Shown here one piece after another: positions 1 through 9,193 of a DNA stretch of 37,802 bases; the stretch's first letter is position 1; every line of letters begins with the position of its first letter. The notes under the pieces are model-generated. The model ran no database searches, was not told the origin of the DNA, and was given only the letters and a program-made list of their open reading frames with translations. A program made the position numbers and the translations under genes. Source of the DNA: Candidatus Onthoplasma faecigallinarum (GTDB taxonomy: Bacteria > Bacillota > Clostridia > Christensenellales > UBA1242); assembly GCA_018715225.1 (NCBI GenBank), contig DVMB01000057.1, positions 1 to 37,802 on the forward strand, given 5' to 3'.

Positions 1-1851
<1,851 letters not shown>

Positions 1852-2047
1852 GTCTTTTTTCCTTCGATTAATGTTCTTTGGCAAATTACAAATTTGAAAT
1901 TGAAAAATAATATTGATGCTATTACTCTTCGTATTTGTATTTTAAATATGCAGTTGTCATTGTTCTATATCTATATAAGGAAGTGAAGAAATCCACTATT
2001 ATATAGGCATCTTTGTAAGTTTATTTACGTAAACTCACGCTGAATGC
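1852..2047 (-). other. Pre-23S leader, with a 9-bp hairpin at 2015-2038
   Basis: Between the predicted start site and the mature 5' end of 23S there is no ORF or tRNA. Just after the start site, GTGAGTTTA and TAAACTTAC (2030-2038 and 2015-2023) form a 9-bp hairpin with a 6-nt loop and one G-U pair. Further on, around 1945-1965, minus-strand AGAACAATGACAACT loosely resembles the boxA-like segment that precedes 23S in many Bacillota. That resemblance is weak and is an inference. The rest of the gap, 2083-2313, is AT-rich with nothing recognisable. Confidence 0.5.
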
Positions 2048-2053
2048 ATGATA

Positions 2054-2082
2054 AAGATACCACACTTTCAAACTTTTGTCAA
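2054..2082 (-). promoter_or_regulatory. Promoter of the stand-alone 23S rRNA gene
   Basis: Minus strand TTGACA (2077-2082), 17-nt spacer, TATCTT (2054-2059). This is a consensus -35 and a good -10 at ideal spacing. Transcription would start near 2047 and give a leader of about 195 nt before mature 23S. Together with the upstream operon terminator at 2314-2342, it indicates that 23S is transcribed on its own. Confidence 0.75.
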
Positions 2083-2313
2083 CGGTTTTTTAAAACTTTT
2101 TTCTAAAATTTTAAAAATTTTTTAACCAAAATTTTGACTTTGTATCGGTTGTAGTAATCTTTTGTGTCTCATTTGATTTGAGACTTTGTTAGAATAGCAC
2201 AAAAAAACATTATTGGCAAGCATTTTCTACAAAAAAATATAAAATTTTACAAATTTTTATAAACTTTTCTATTTTAGCATCTTACCTCAGTCATAAAAAG
2301 ACGCTTTTAGTAT

Positions 2314-2342
2314 AAAAAAACTACTTCGAAAAGTAGTTTTTT
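2314..2342 (-). terminator. Rho-independent terminator after the FloA operon
   Basis: AAACTACTT (2318-2326) pairs with AAGTAGTTT (2331-2339) around a CGAA loop. On the minus strand it is followed by a run of seven T (opposite 2314-2320). It separates the protein operon from the 23S promoter. Confidence 0.8.
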
Positions 2343-2439
2343 GTCTTTTGTGTTTAATCACACTATAAAATTAATTTTATACTTCTGGATATTGTATCTA
2401 TACATTATAAAAGTTTATTAATAACTTACTAATAATCTT

Positions 2440-2871
2440 TTAATAATCTTTTTTATCAAACACTCCAGCCAATATCATTGCTTTTAATTCTGGAGACAAC
2501 CCGTCGAACTGCTCTTTTATAGTTTTGTCCTGTTCTCTACTCTTCTTCGCTGCAAATCTTGCTCGATAAGAGTTGTAGTCTTCTATATCAAAATTTTCCT
2601 TAGATTCGTTCTCCACTCGCTTTGGCTGAGTGATGCGTTTGTGCTTTTCGGTCAAATAACCTTTGAAATCGTCCTCTGTAAATTCTATTGGAGAGGTTGA
2701 CTCTTTTTTCGGCTCGACTTCAACTTTTGCGGGCTCTTGTTGCGGGGGGTTAGTTTCAATCTTTGCGGGTTCTTTCTTGCGAGCCTTTATCTTTTTAGGC
2801 AAAATTATGACCAATGCGACAATTGGAATCAAGCACACCAACACTATTGCTACAATCTCTATTGTTGTCAT
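2440..2871 (-). CDS. Membrane-anchored hypothetical protein downstream of FloA
   Basis: A 143-residue protein of unknown function. Residues 5-25 form one hydrophobic segment, followed by a KKIKARKK basic stop-transfer, which predicts an N-terminal anchor with a cytosolic tail. The middle (residues 33-62) is rich in Pro, Glu and Lys and probably disordered. The C-terminus (about 118-143) looks like a small conserved helical patch (LSPELKAMILAGVF). The start is set by AAGGAGAAAGT just before the ATG. It follows floA by 21 bp and is the last gene before the terminator, so it is most likely co-transcribed with nfeD-floA. I infer a role as an accessory to the flotillin membrane domain; nothing in the sequence proves it. 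Confidence 0.8.
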   Translation of the reverse strand: MTTIEIVAIVLVCLIPIVALVIILPKKIKARKKEPAKIETNPPQQEPAKVEVEPKKESTSPIEFTEDDFKGYLTEKHKRITQPKRVENESKENFDIEDYNSYRARFAAKKSREQDKTIKEQFDGLSPELKAMILAGVFDKKDY

Positions 2872-2892
2872 ACTTTCTCCTTAAATTTTGAA

Positions 2893-3921
2893 CTATCTTT
2901 CTTCGTTCCCGCCACGACCAGTGCTGTTTTTGTTCTTCTCGTTGCTGTTGCCTATAGAATTTCTCATATTGGTATCCGCTACCATATTTTGCAACTTGTA
3001 GTAATCTATCACTCCAAATTTGCCATTTTTCAAAGCCTGAGCCATTGCTTTGTGGACTTCACTCTCAGCAGCAAGCACAATCGCTTTCATCTCTTGCGTC
3101 TTCGCTTTCATTTCTTGTTCAAGTGCTATTGCTTGTGCTTTCCTTTCCTCTGCTGCGGCTTGACCAATTTTCTTTTTCGCTTCCGCATCGTCTATCTTTA
3201 ATCTAGCACCGATGTTTGAACCTATATCAATATCGCAAACATCAATAGATAGAATTTCGTATGATGTTTGTCTGTCAAGATGGTCTTCCAAAATTGTTTT
3301 AGAAATAATAGATGGGTCCGCCATGATTTCTGTATGCGTCTTCGCCTTACCTACAGCAGTAACTATTCCTTCGCCAACACGTGCCAAAATCGTCTCTACG
3401 TCGGCTGTCCCGATCTGCCTATCCAGTCTAGCACGCACGGTTACTTGTGCTATCGCCTTGACCTGTATTCCATTGCCTGCGACTGCTTCTATCCAATTTG
3501 TTTTAATTACTTTTGGAGTAACGCTAGTCTTTACCGCTTCTACGACATCTCTTCCAGCCAAGTCGATCGCCTTCGCTTGTTCTAAGGTCAAATCCATTTT
3601 CGCACTATGTGCTGCTATCAGGGCATCTACAACTTTTTCTATATCCCCACCCGCCATCAAGTGAGTTTCCAACTCGCCAATAGGGACATTTAGACCTGCC
3701 TTTTGTGAAACTATATAAATGTTTACCAATTTTTTATAGTCTACTTTTCGCATCTTCATCCCAATCAATCTAAACATTGAGACATGTGCTCCAGACGCCA
3801 ATGCCCTAAACCAAATATTGATAGGCACAATTATAAGTAGCGCCACGATAATCGCCACTACGCAACCTAATACAATAGTCAATGTAGCCCATAACGGAAA
3901 TAATAACATTGAATTATACAT
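2893..3921 (-). CDS. floA: Flotillin-like protein FloA
   Basis: A 342-residue orthologue of B. subtilis FloA (YqfA, 331 residues), a scaffold of ordered membrane microdomains. Residues 10-38 form the membrane hairpin, followed by the SPFH-like domain. Family blocks are clearly present: RLIGMKMRKVDYKK, VVDALIAAHSAKMDLT, AIDLAGRDVVEAVK, VKAIAQVTVRARLDR and ARVGEGIV. The helical Ala/Glu/Lys-rich region (about 245-300) follows, ending in MAQALKNGKFGVIDYYKLQN. The last 25 residues are Asn/Gly/Arg-rich and less conserved. Translation starts behind AAGGAGAAAGT. It lies 23 bp downstream of nfeD, the usual pairing for this family. Confidence 0.95.
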   Translation of the reverse strand: MYNSMLLFPLWATLTIVLGCVVAIIVALLIIVPINIWFRALASGAHVSMFRLIGMKMRKVDYKKLVNIYIVSQKAGLNVPIGELETHLMAGGDIEKVVDALIAAHSAKMDLTLEQAKAIDLAGRDVVEAVKTSVTPKVIKTNWIEAVAGNGIQVKAIAQVTVRARLDRQIGTADVETILARVGEGIVTAVGKAKTHTEIMADPSIISKTILEDHLDRQTSYEILSIDVCDIDIGSNIGARLKIDDAEAKKKIGQAAAEERKAQAIALEQEMKAKTQEMKAIVLAAESEVHKAMAQALKNGKFGVIDYYKLQNMVADTNMRNSIGNSNEKNKNSTGRGGNEER

Positions 3922-3944
3922 ACTTTCTCCTTTTATCCTTTCGT

Positions 3945-4460
3945 TTATTCAAACCATTTTCTTACAATGATGGTGTTGTCTTTTATGTCGACCACCTTGA
4001 TATGTGCACCAGACTCAATATATGAATTCATAGACAGCACATCATATACTTTGCCGTTGATCTTTGCTTTTCCGCCCAGATTCAAAACTCCCAATGCACG
4101 GCCAGATTTGCCTATCAATTTTCTAAGTTCTTTATCCGTTTTGTTGTAATCTTGCGATAACGTTGATTTGTTTTCAAATAGTCCTGTCCTTCCCAAAATT
4201 CCATGTTGAGCACTATAAACCATATACATAGCACACACAACAAAGAAGCCTAACACCATAAGAATCAATATTATAGATTGTGTCAAATTCAGCCCCTCGC
4301 AGATTCGCACAATGATGCCCGCCACAATCAGCAGGCTACCAGTGATACCAAAGAAGCCAAACCCTGGTACAAAAACTTCTACCACAATAAACACCAAGCC
4401 TACACACAATAATAATGCAGGTATCCAACCCATATTTGAAAATATTTCTACAAATTCCAT
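3945..4460 (-). CDS. nfeD: NfeD-family membrane protein
   Basis: A 171-residue short-type NfeD. It has membrane segments at about 13-33, 37-55 and 61-83, with the FVPGFGFFGITG motif between the first two. A soluble C-terminal OB-fold domain follows (about 105-171): LIGKSGRALGVLNLGGKAKI, then ALVDV-like strands and IIVRKWFE. Short NfeD proteins are encoded with flotillins and are thought to assist their assembly. It starts after AAGGAGAAAAT and lies immediately upstream of floA. Confidence 0.93.
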   Translation of the reverse strand: MEFVEIFSNMGWIPALLLCVGLVFIVVEVFVPGFGFFGITGSLLIVAGIIVRICEGLNLTQSIILILMVLGFFVVCAMYMVYSAQHGILGRTGLFENKSTLSQDYNKTDKELRKLIGKSGRALGVLNLGGKAKINGKVYDVLSMNSYIESGAHIKVVDIKDNTIIVRKWFE

Positions 4461-4563
4461 ATTTTCTCCTTATATTTGGATTATACAACCAAAACGCCCA
4501 CTCGTCAATACCCTTTCCAAAAAATCTAAAGTAGGGACGAGCGACAAAAAAATAGGTCAAAGC

Positions 4564-4917
4564 CTATTCTTTTGATTGTTTATTAAATTTTTTTGTCACA
4601 GAATTTTTCGCTATCCAAAGCGAAAAGAAGACCACATACCATACAATACTAATAATAATCAATGTCAGTTGCACATTCCCAGACGTAAAAAATGTAGCCA
4701 ACAGAAATCCTACCCCTAAGATAAAAGTAATTGCCATAAATATCTTTATCAATTTGATAGTTTTATTAAATTTTTCTTCCCTTGCCTTCGCCCTGTCCAA
4801 ATCTTCCTGCATCAGCAGGTCCTCTCTAGGCTTGGTATAATCTCTTAGTGGAGCACCACAATTTGAACAGAATTTTCTATCGTTTCGATTCTCTTCGCCA
4901 CATTGACTACAATACAT
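4564..4917 (-). CDS. Zinc-ribbon membrane protein
   Basis: A 117-residue protein. It begins with a rubredoxin-like zinc ribbon (CSQCGEEN...FCSNCGAPL, four Cys), then a charged helical linker and two hydrophobic segments near the C-terminus. The start is set at the ATG at 4917 (MYCSQCG), because GGAG sits 6 nt upstream. The longer reading from 4929 would begin with a TTG that is itself part of that ribosome binding site. It probably leads the nfeD-floA operon. Its function is unknown; such zinc-ribbon two-helix proteins are common and mostly uncharacterised. Confidence 0.8.
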   Translation of the reverse strand: MYCSQCGEENRNDRKFCSNCGAPLRDYTKPREDLLMQEDLDRAKAREEKFNKTIKLIKIFMAITFILGVGFLLATFFTSGNVQLTLIIISIVWYVVFFSLWIAKNSVTKKFNKQSKE

Positions 4918-4946
4918 ATCCTTCTCCAATTAATACTATTAATAAT

Positions 4947-4975
4947 ATAATAATTCTTTTAGTCTAAATTGTCAA
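4947..4975 (-). promoter_or_regulatory. Promoter for the zinc-ribbon / NfeD / FloA genes
   Basis: Minus strand TTGACA (4970-4975), 17-nt spacer, TATTAT (4947-4952), about 30 nt upstream of the ATG at 4917. Confidence 0.65.
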
Positions 4976-5066
4976 ATCAATATATCTAATTTAATCATTG
5001 AGCCATATTCACTGACATCCTATTTTATTTATGCGGTATTTTGGTCAGTCTATCAAGTCTTTCAAA

Positions 5067-5130
5067 TCGTGTTGGCTAGTCAAGATATGTCATATTGTAT
5101 GGAAGATAAAGATATGTCAACACGACTTTC
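5067..5130. repeat. Inverted repeat TCGTGTTG / CAACACGA with direct AGATATGTCA copies
   Basis: In the gap after ogg, TCGTGTTG (about 5067) is repeated in inverted form as CAACACGA (about 5118). AGATATGTCA occurs twice between them. It has no T-run, so it is not a classical terminator. Its function is unknown and it may be an mRNA 3' structure. Confidence 0.35.
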
Positions 5131-5158
5131 ATTCTCTTTCCTTTATTTTAGTTTATTC

Positions 5159-5992
5159 TCATTTTATTTTGTTGTCCCGAAAATAGTAGAAAAAATATTG
5201 TTGAGCGTATCCCGACAGATTCTTGTACCTATCTGTCAACTCTCTTGTAATCTTTTTCCTATCCAAGGATACAGTATTGGTCAATTTATTGTAGACTTTG
5301 TTTATCCATGTATCCACAGGAAAAACGTCTTTTACCCCTAGCCCGAACAGCATTATGCAGTTGGCGACCTTTTCCCCTACACCTTTTAGACTCAACAGGA
5401 ATTTTTGTTGTTCGTCTTTGTCCATCAATCTTAATTTGGCGATATCCTCGTCTGTCAATCTCTGCACGGTGTCGTACATCTGCTCTGCCCTATATCCTAG
5501 CCCTGCCGATCTAAAATCATCTATTGACGCCCGCTTTAGTTCCCGCAAGGTAGGAAAAGCAAAATATTCTCCCATATTTTTACCGAAATGCGAGCACAGA
5601 TATTCTATAGATTTCTTTATGCGACCTATGTTGTTGTTGGCAGAGATAATAAAACTGATTAGCATTTCATATACATCATTTTTTATGATCCTTATGCCAT
5701 ACCCATAGTCGACTGCCAATCTCAAAAATTCGTCTTTTCTTAATTCATTTTTTATATATGTATAATCGGTATCTAGATCAAAAAAATTATAAAAATAATC
5801 TATGTCATCACTTTGAATTGTGATTGTTCTTTCATCAAAATTGACCTTTGCTCGTTTGTCTAGCGAATATACTATAGCGGTCTGCCCGTCTATCACGTAC
5901 CTAAAAATTTGACCACAATTAAGCGTCTGTATCACATTGAAATCATCTGGGTCTTTTATCTCAATCTTATCTTTACTTTTAATTATTTTCAT
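5159..5992 (-). CDS. ogg: 8-oxoguanine DNA glycosylase
   Basis: A 277-residue base-excision repair enzyme of the HhH-GPD superfamily, OGG1 type. It removes 8-oxoguanine opposite cytosine and cleaves by beta-elimination. The N-terminal domain has the family motif QTLNCGQIFRY. The helix-hairpin-helix region LKGVGEKVANCIMLFGLG contains the catalytic Lys (in GVGEKVA), and PVDTWI contains the catalytic Asp; both match the OGG1 Lys249/Asp268 pattern. It is monocistronic, and its -10-like TATAAT (6007-6012) lies 14 nt before the ATG. The ribosome binding site is weak (AGGT). No clear terminator is visible downstream; 4976-5158 holds only an inverted repeat. Confidence 0.93.
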   Translation of the reverse strand: MKIIKSKDKIEIKDPDDFNVIQTLNCGQIFRYVIDGQTAIVYSLDKRAKVNFDERTITIQSDDIDYFYNFFDLDTDYTYIKNELRKDEFLRLAVDYGYGIRIIKNDVYEMLISFIISANNNIGRIKKSIEYLCSHFGKNMGEYFAFPTLRELKRASIDDFRSAGLGYRAEQMYDTVQRLTDEDIAKLRLMDKDEQQKFLLSLKGVGEKVANCIMLFGLGVKDVFPVDTWINKVYNKLTNTVSLDRKKITRELTDRYKNLSGYAQQYFFYYFRDNKIK

Positions 5993-6039
5993 CTGTTACC
6001 TACGAAATTATAATACGACATTTCATAAATAAAAGCAAA

Positions 6040-6064
6040 TAAAAAACGAACCCCTCGGTTCGTT
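6040..6064 (-). terminator. Terminator overlapping the stop of the 68-residue protein gene
   Basis: AACGAACC (6045-6052) pairs with GGTTCGTT (6057-6064), with T-rich DNA following on the minus strand. The stem overlaps the TAA stop at 6063-6065. Confidence 0.8.
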
Positions 6065-6269
6065 ATTCTTTCATATTTTGCTGGTCATCTTTATTGTTTG
6101 CTTTCTCAACATCAGTGGGCTCTTGAATATTGGCTTGGTTCTTTTCAACAAACTCTTTGATGATCTGTCTATCTTTTTTATCCATCATGACAAATGTAAC
6201 AATCAATGCTACGATTGCCACTGCCAAAACTGCTAAAACAATATACCAACTAGAATATACAAAAAACAT
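6063..6269 (-). CDS. Small membrane-anchor protein (68 residues)
   Basis: It has one hydrophobic segment (residues 10-28), then DKKDRQIIKEFVEK and a short acidic/Gln/Asn-rich tail. The anchor aligns without gaps to the N-terminus of the next upstream gene: Trp at 8, membrane segment about 10-29, D-(K/R)-K-D at 30-33, then (I/L)-x-(D/E)-F-x-EK. The two are probably paralogues of one anchor module. The start lies behind AGGAGAAGAAT. It is a single-gene unit with its own terminator. Function unknown. Confidence 0.75.
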   Translation of the reverse strand: MFFVYSSWYIVLAVLAVAIVALIVTFVMMDKKDRQIIKEFVEKNQANIQEPTDVEKANNKDDQQNMKE

Positions 6270-6329
6270 ATTCTTCTCCTAAATTTAGTTATATATTATC
6301 AAATTTTTTTGCCATTGTCTAGCAAAATT

Positions 6330-6354
6330 AAAAAAAAAGTCCGTAGCGGACTTT
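6330..6354 (-). terminator. Terminator of the Lys/Thr/Ala-rich protein gene
   Basis: AAAGTCCG (6336-6343) and CGGACTTT (6347-6354) form an 8-bp stem, followed on the minus strand by a T-run (opposite 6328-6338). Confidence 0.8.
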
Positions 6355-7295
6355 TATTTTTTTGTAGTCTTCTTTGCCGTTGTCTTTGCTTTTGTAGCAG
6401 TTGTAGACTTTGTAGTAGCGGCTTTGGTTGTGGCAGATTTTGTTGTTGATTTCGTTGTTATTGCCTCAGCTGGTTTTGTAGTTTTTGGTTCAGCTGTTGC
6501 TTTTTTCGTCGTTGTAGATGTTGTCTTTGCACTAGCTGATTTTGTAGTTGAAGAAACTGGTTTTGTGCTTGCAACCTTTGCTGTTTTGCTTGTAGCAGGT
6601 TTTGCTGTCGCTGTTTTAGTCGTTGCTTTGCTTGTAGCAGGTTTTGCTGGAGTTTCTTTTGCTTCTACTTTTGTTTCTGCTGGAGCAGTTTGTTTTTTCG
6701 TTGTAGTCGTTTTCTTTGGCTCTACTTTTGTTGTAGACTTTGCTGTCTTTGTAGCGTCTGCCTTTTTCGTTTCATTATTAGTTGTAGCCGTTTTAGCGTC
6801 TGTTGCCTTTGCTTTTGTTGAAGTTGTTGACTTCACACTAGCGTTCTTTGTTGAAGATTTTGTTGTAGACTTTGTAGTTTTTGCTTCAGCCGGTTTTGTT
6901 GCTTTTGGTTTTTCGTCAACTGCGACAGAAATAGTAGGTTCACTAGCCACAACTGCCTCACTCGCCTTTACTGATTTAGCAGGTGTCTTGCTAGTCTTTG
7001 TGCTTGTTTTAGCACCAGCAGTTTTTGTAGATTTCTTTGTCGTAACTGTAGATGCTGCAACATTGCTTACAGTAGCATCAGCCTCAACTTTCGCTGTTTC
7101 AGCAGAAACCTCTTGCATAGGTGGAACAATATTTTCTTCCATCTGCTCGCTATCTACTGACAAAACTTTTTCTTGGAAATCTGCAAGAATTTTCTTATCC
7201 TTTCTATCCAATAAAACTAATACCACTACCAATGCGATAATAATGGCAACTATGATTAAAACCAACCACCACCAATTATTTGCGATCCAATCCAT
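6354..7295 (-). CDS. Membrane-anchored histone-H1-like Lys/Thr/Ala-rich protein
   Basis: A 313-residue protein. Residues 11-29 are a hydrophobic anchor preceded by WWW, then DRKDKKILADFQEK. From about residue 75 to the end the protein consists almost only of Lys, Thr, Ala and Ser with some Pro, Val and Glu, in irregular units of the type (T/A)TKSTTK, KPAEAKTTK and KTATAKPATSK, ending TKK. This resembles the low-complexity basic tails of bacterial histone-H1-like proteins. The anchor would tether a very basic, disordered tail to the membrane. It could bind DNA, RNA or anionic wall polymers; the sequence does not decide which. The start has AGGGGAGAAAATT in front. The antisense ORF at 6424-7323 is a shadow of the biased composition. 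Confidence 0.8.
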   Translation of the reverse strand: MDWIANNWWWLVLIIVAIIIALVVVLVLLDRKDKKILADFQEKVLSVDSEQMEENIVPPMQEVSAETAKVEADATVSNVAASTVTTKKSTKTAGAKTSTKTSKTPAKSVKASEAVVASEPTISVAVDEKPKATKPAEAKTTKSTTKSSTKNASVKSTTSTKAKATDAKTATTNNETKKADATKTAKSTTKVEPKKTTTTKKQTAPAETKVEAKETPAKPATSKATTKTATAKPATSKTAKVASTKPVSSTTKSASAKTTSTTTKKATAEPKTTKPAEAITTKSTTKSATTKAATTKSTTATKAKTTAKKTTKK

Positions 7296-7323
7296 AATTT
7301 TCTCCCCTTTTTTTACATATTAA

Positions 7324-7352
7324 TTTTAGCATGAAAAAATTTTTTATACAAA
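7324..7352 (-). promoter_or_regulatory. Promoter of the Lys/Thr/Ala-rich protein gene
   Basis: Minus strand TTGTAT (7347-7352), 17-nt spacer, TAAAAT (7324-7329), about 28 nt upstream of the ATG. Confidence 0.5.
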
Positions 7353-7414
7353 TGATTTTAATATATTTTTCTACAAAAAATAACTTTTATCACACTTTTA
7401 TGCCAAAAAAGATA

Positions 7415-7443
7415 AAAAAGAAAAGGCAACTTCGGTTGCCTTT
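7415..7443 (-). terminator. Terminator of spoIVA
   Basis: AAAGGCAAC (7422-7430), TTCG loop and GTTGCCTTT (7435-7443), followed by T-rich sequence on the minus strand. The stem reaches the TAA stop at 7443-7445. Confidence 0.85.
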
Positions 7444-8921
7444 TACAACAGGATACATAGGATTCCGCCCTTACCCTCGTTGACAATTCGTGTCAGCGTC
7501 CTCCTAAGTTTGTTTTGCAAGTTTTCTGGCATGGATGTAAGTTTTGTGTTCAGTCCATCATTCACCAGACTCTCCAACGATTTTCCAAACATATTCGTCT
7601 GCCAAATACCTTGTGGATTGTTCTCAAATTCTTTCAATAAAAATTTCACCAATTCTTCGCTCTGCTCGTACCCACCCATGATTGGACTAACTTCGGTCTC
7701 GACATTGACTTTCATAATATGTAGCGAAGGTGCTTCTGCTTTTAACTTCACGCCACAGCGTCCGCCCTGTCGAACTATCTCTGGTTCTTTTAGTTCCATC
7801 TCGTCAATACTAGGCATGACGATACCATAACCTGTTTCGTTCACTTGCTCTAGTGCTTTACTCAATTTGTCATATTTCCTTTTTGCTAAGGTTAAATCTT
7901 TTAGGCTATTTATCAATTCATAATCATCTTTTATTTCTGTACCACACTGCTCGCTAAGAACCCTATAGAACAAGCCCTCTTTTGGCATAATTTCAAAAGT
8001 TACGGCACCGGATCCCATCTCTATGTTGCTGTTCAATATTGGTTCAAAACATTGAGAATCTTCAAACAAAATTTTGTTGGTGTCATACTCTCCAATGCGT
8101 CCTGCTTCGCCAATCGCTGAACTGACAGTATCCAATATCTCTTTGATTGTAGGATTTTCTATCGGCAATGGTTTCAGCCATTTTGGGATTCTTATATTCA
8201 CCACTTCTAGTGGAAATTCTTTTAAAATTTCTGTCATAATACTATCTACATTTTCCTTTTTTAATTCATTTACATTCATAGGGAGAACTGGAATATTATA
8301 TTCGTTTTGCAATTTATTTTTTAGTTCAATCACTTTTTCATCTTCTGGGTTTACCGTATTTAGCACGAGGACAAATGGTTTACCTGTAGATTGCAACTGC
8401 TTTATCGTACGCCTCTCAGCCTCTACAAAATTCTCCCTTGGTATCTCGCCAAAACTTCCGTCAGTAGTTACCGCCACCGCAATTGTGGAATGTTCGTTGA
8501 TTACCTTTTCCGTACCTATCACAGCTGCCTGCACGAATGGTATCGCCTCATCGCTCCATGGAGTTTTGACGAGTCTTGGTTTGTCATTATCGTATGCCCC
8601 TGTCGCACCGTCTACCATAAACCCCACAGAGTCAATCAATCTAACTGACATTGTCGTATTGTTGATCTTTATCTTCACTGCCTCATTGGGAACAAACTGT
8701 GGCTTCGTTGTCATGACCATGCTCCCCGCACTCGCCTGTGGCAGTTCGTCGTTGGCACGTGCCCTGTCGTGCTTGTTGGTTATATTATCTAGCACAAAAT
8801 TTTGAATAAACTTTTGAATAAAAGTCGATTTACCACATCTAACCGGACCTACGACTCCAATATAAACATCTCCATTCGTCCTTTTTGCAATGTCCGTGTA
8901 GATGCTAGAATTTTTATCCAT
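7443..8921 (-). CDS. spoIVA: Stage IV sporulation protein A (spore coat basement ATPase)
   Basis: A 492-residue SpoIVA, the same length as the B. subtilis protein. SpoIVA is a TRAFAC-related ATPase that polymerises around the forespore and anchors the coat. Visible features are the N-terminal DIAKRTNGDVYIGVVG, a P-loop GPVRCGKST (Cys where B. subtilis has Thr), the DSVGFMVDGATGAYDNDKPR region, the middle domain and the hallmark C-terminus GKGGILCILL. The start is the ATG at 8921 because GGAGG precedes it; the reading from 9020 adds 33 residues foreign to the family. This gene is the main evidence that the organism belongs to a sporulating lineage. Other sporulation genes are not in the window. 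Confidence 0.96.
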   Translation of the reverse strand: MDKNSSIYTDIAKRTNGDVYIGVVGPVRCGKSTFIQKFIQNFVLDNITNKHDRARANDELPQASAGSMVMTTKPQFVPNEAVKIKINNTTMSVRLIDSVGFMVDGATGAYDNDKPRLVKTPWSDEAIPFVQAAVIGTEKVINEHSTIAVAVTTDGSFGEIPRENFVEAERRTIKQLQSTGKPFVLVLNTVNPEDEKVIELKNKLQNEYNIPVLPMNVNELKKENVDSIMTEILKEFPLEVVNIRIPKWLKPLPIENPTIKEILDTVSSAIGEAGRIGEYDTNKILFEDSQCFEPILNSNIEMGSGAVTFEIMPKEGLFYRVLSEQCGTEIKDDYELINSLKDLTLAKRKYDKLSKALEQVNETGYGIVMPSIDEMELKEPEIVRQGGRCGVKLKAEAPSLHIMKVNVETEVSPIMGGYEQSEELVKFLLKEFENNPQGIWQTNMFGKSLESLVNDGLNTKLTSMPENLQNKLRRTLTRIVNEGKGGILCILL

Positions 8922-8941
8922 CTTTTCCTCCAATCTAAGAT

Positions 8942-8968
8942 AACTTATGAGCGGAACAAAGAAAATAT
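8942..8968 (-). promoter_or_regulatory. Candidate SigE-type promoter of spoIVA
   Basis: On the minus strand, TCATATTTT (ATA at 8966-8968) is followed after 16 nt by CATAAGTT (8942-8949). This resembles the mother-cell sigma-E pattern (ATA, 16-18 nt, CATACA-T). It lies about 20 nt upstream of the ATG, just ahead of the GGAGG. In B. subtilis spoIVA is SigE-dependent. No good sigma-A promoter is visible here, but the SigE match is imperfect. Confidence 0.45.
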
Positions 8969-9035
8969 GACAACTAAGAACGAATTGGTCCAATACTGAG
9001 ATGCTTTTTATGACAAGCAAAATAATTTATAAAAT

Positions 9036-9062
9036 AAAAAAAAGGATATATTTAATATATCC
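9036..9062 (-). terminator. Terminator of the lgt operon
   Basis: GGATATAT (9044-9051) and ATATATCC (9055-9062) form a perfect stem, followed on the minus strand by eight T. Confidence 0.75.
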
Positions 9063-9080
9063 ATTATTTATTCTAACTTT

Positions 9081-9117
9081 CAATATCTATTACAATATCT
9101 AATTGCAATATCTATTA
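9081..9117. repeat. Three tandem copies of CAATATCTA(TTA/ATTG)
   Basis: CAATATCTATTA, CAATATCTAATTG and CAATATCTATTA lie head to tail between the terminator and the 3' end of the DivIVA-like gene. Short AT-rich tandem repeat, function unknown. Confidence 0.5.
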
Positions 9118-9193
9118 TATATGTGTTTGTCTAATTATTATGTTGAATTAGAAATTGGCACAGCTTTTCATTTTAGTCTATATATTATATATC

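Noticed and set aside
2663..3664. Overlapping plus-strand ORFs of 73, 154 and 150 codons
   Set aside because: Antisense shadows of the FloA operon, without ribosome binding sites or recognisable proteins.
6424..7323. A 299-codon plus-strand ORF rich in Val, Ala and Phe
   Set aside because: It is the antisense of the Lys/Thr/Ala-rich protein gene. The biased composition of that gene removes stops on the other strand; no ribosome binding site or family is visible.
8074..8805. A 243-codon plus-strand ORF
   Set aside because: Antisense to spoIVA, which is firmly identified; Ser/Thr-rich shadow composition.
8922..9020. 33-codon N-terminal extension of SpoIVA
   Set aside because: GGAGG before the ATG at 8921 and the family N-terminus favour the shorter protein; the extension covers the likely promoter.
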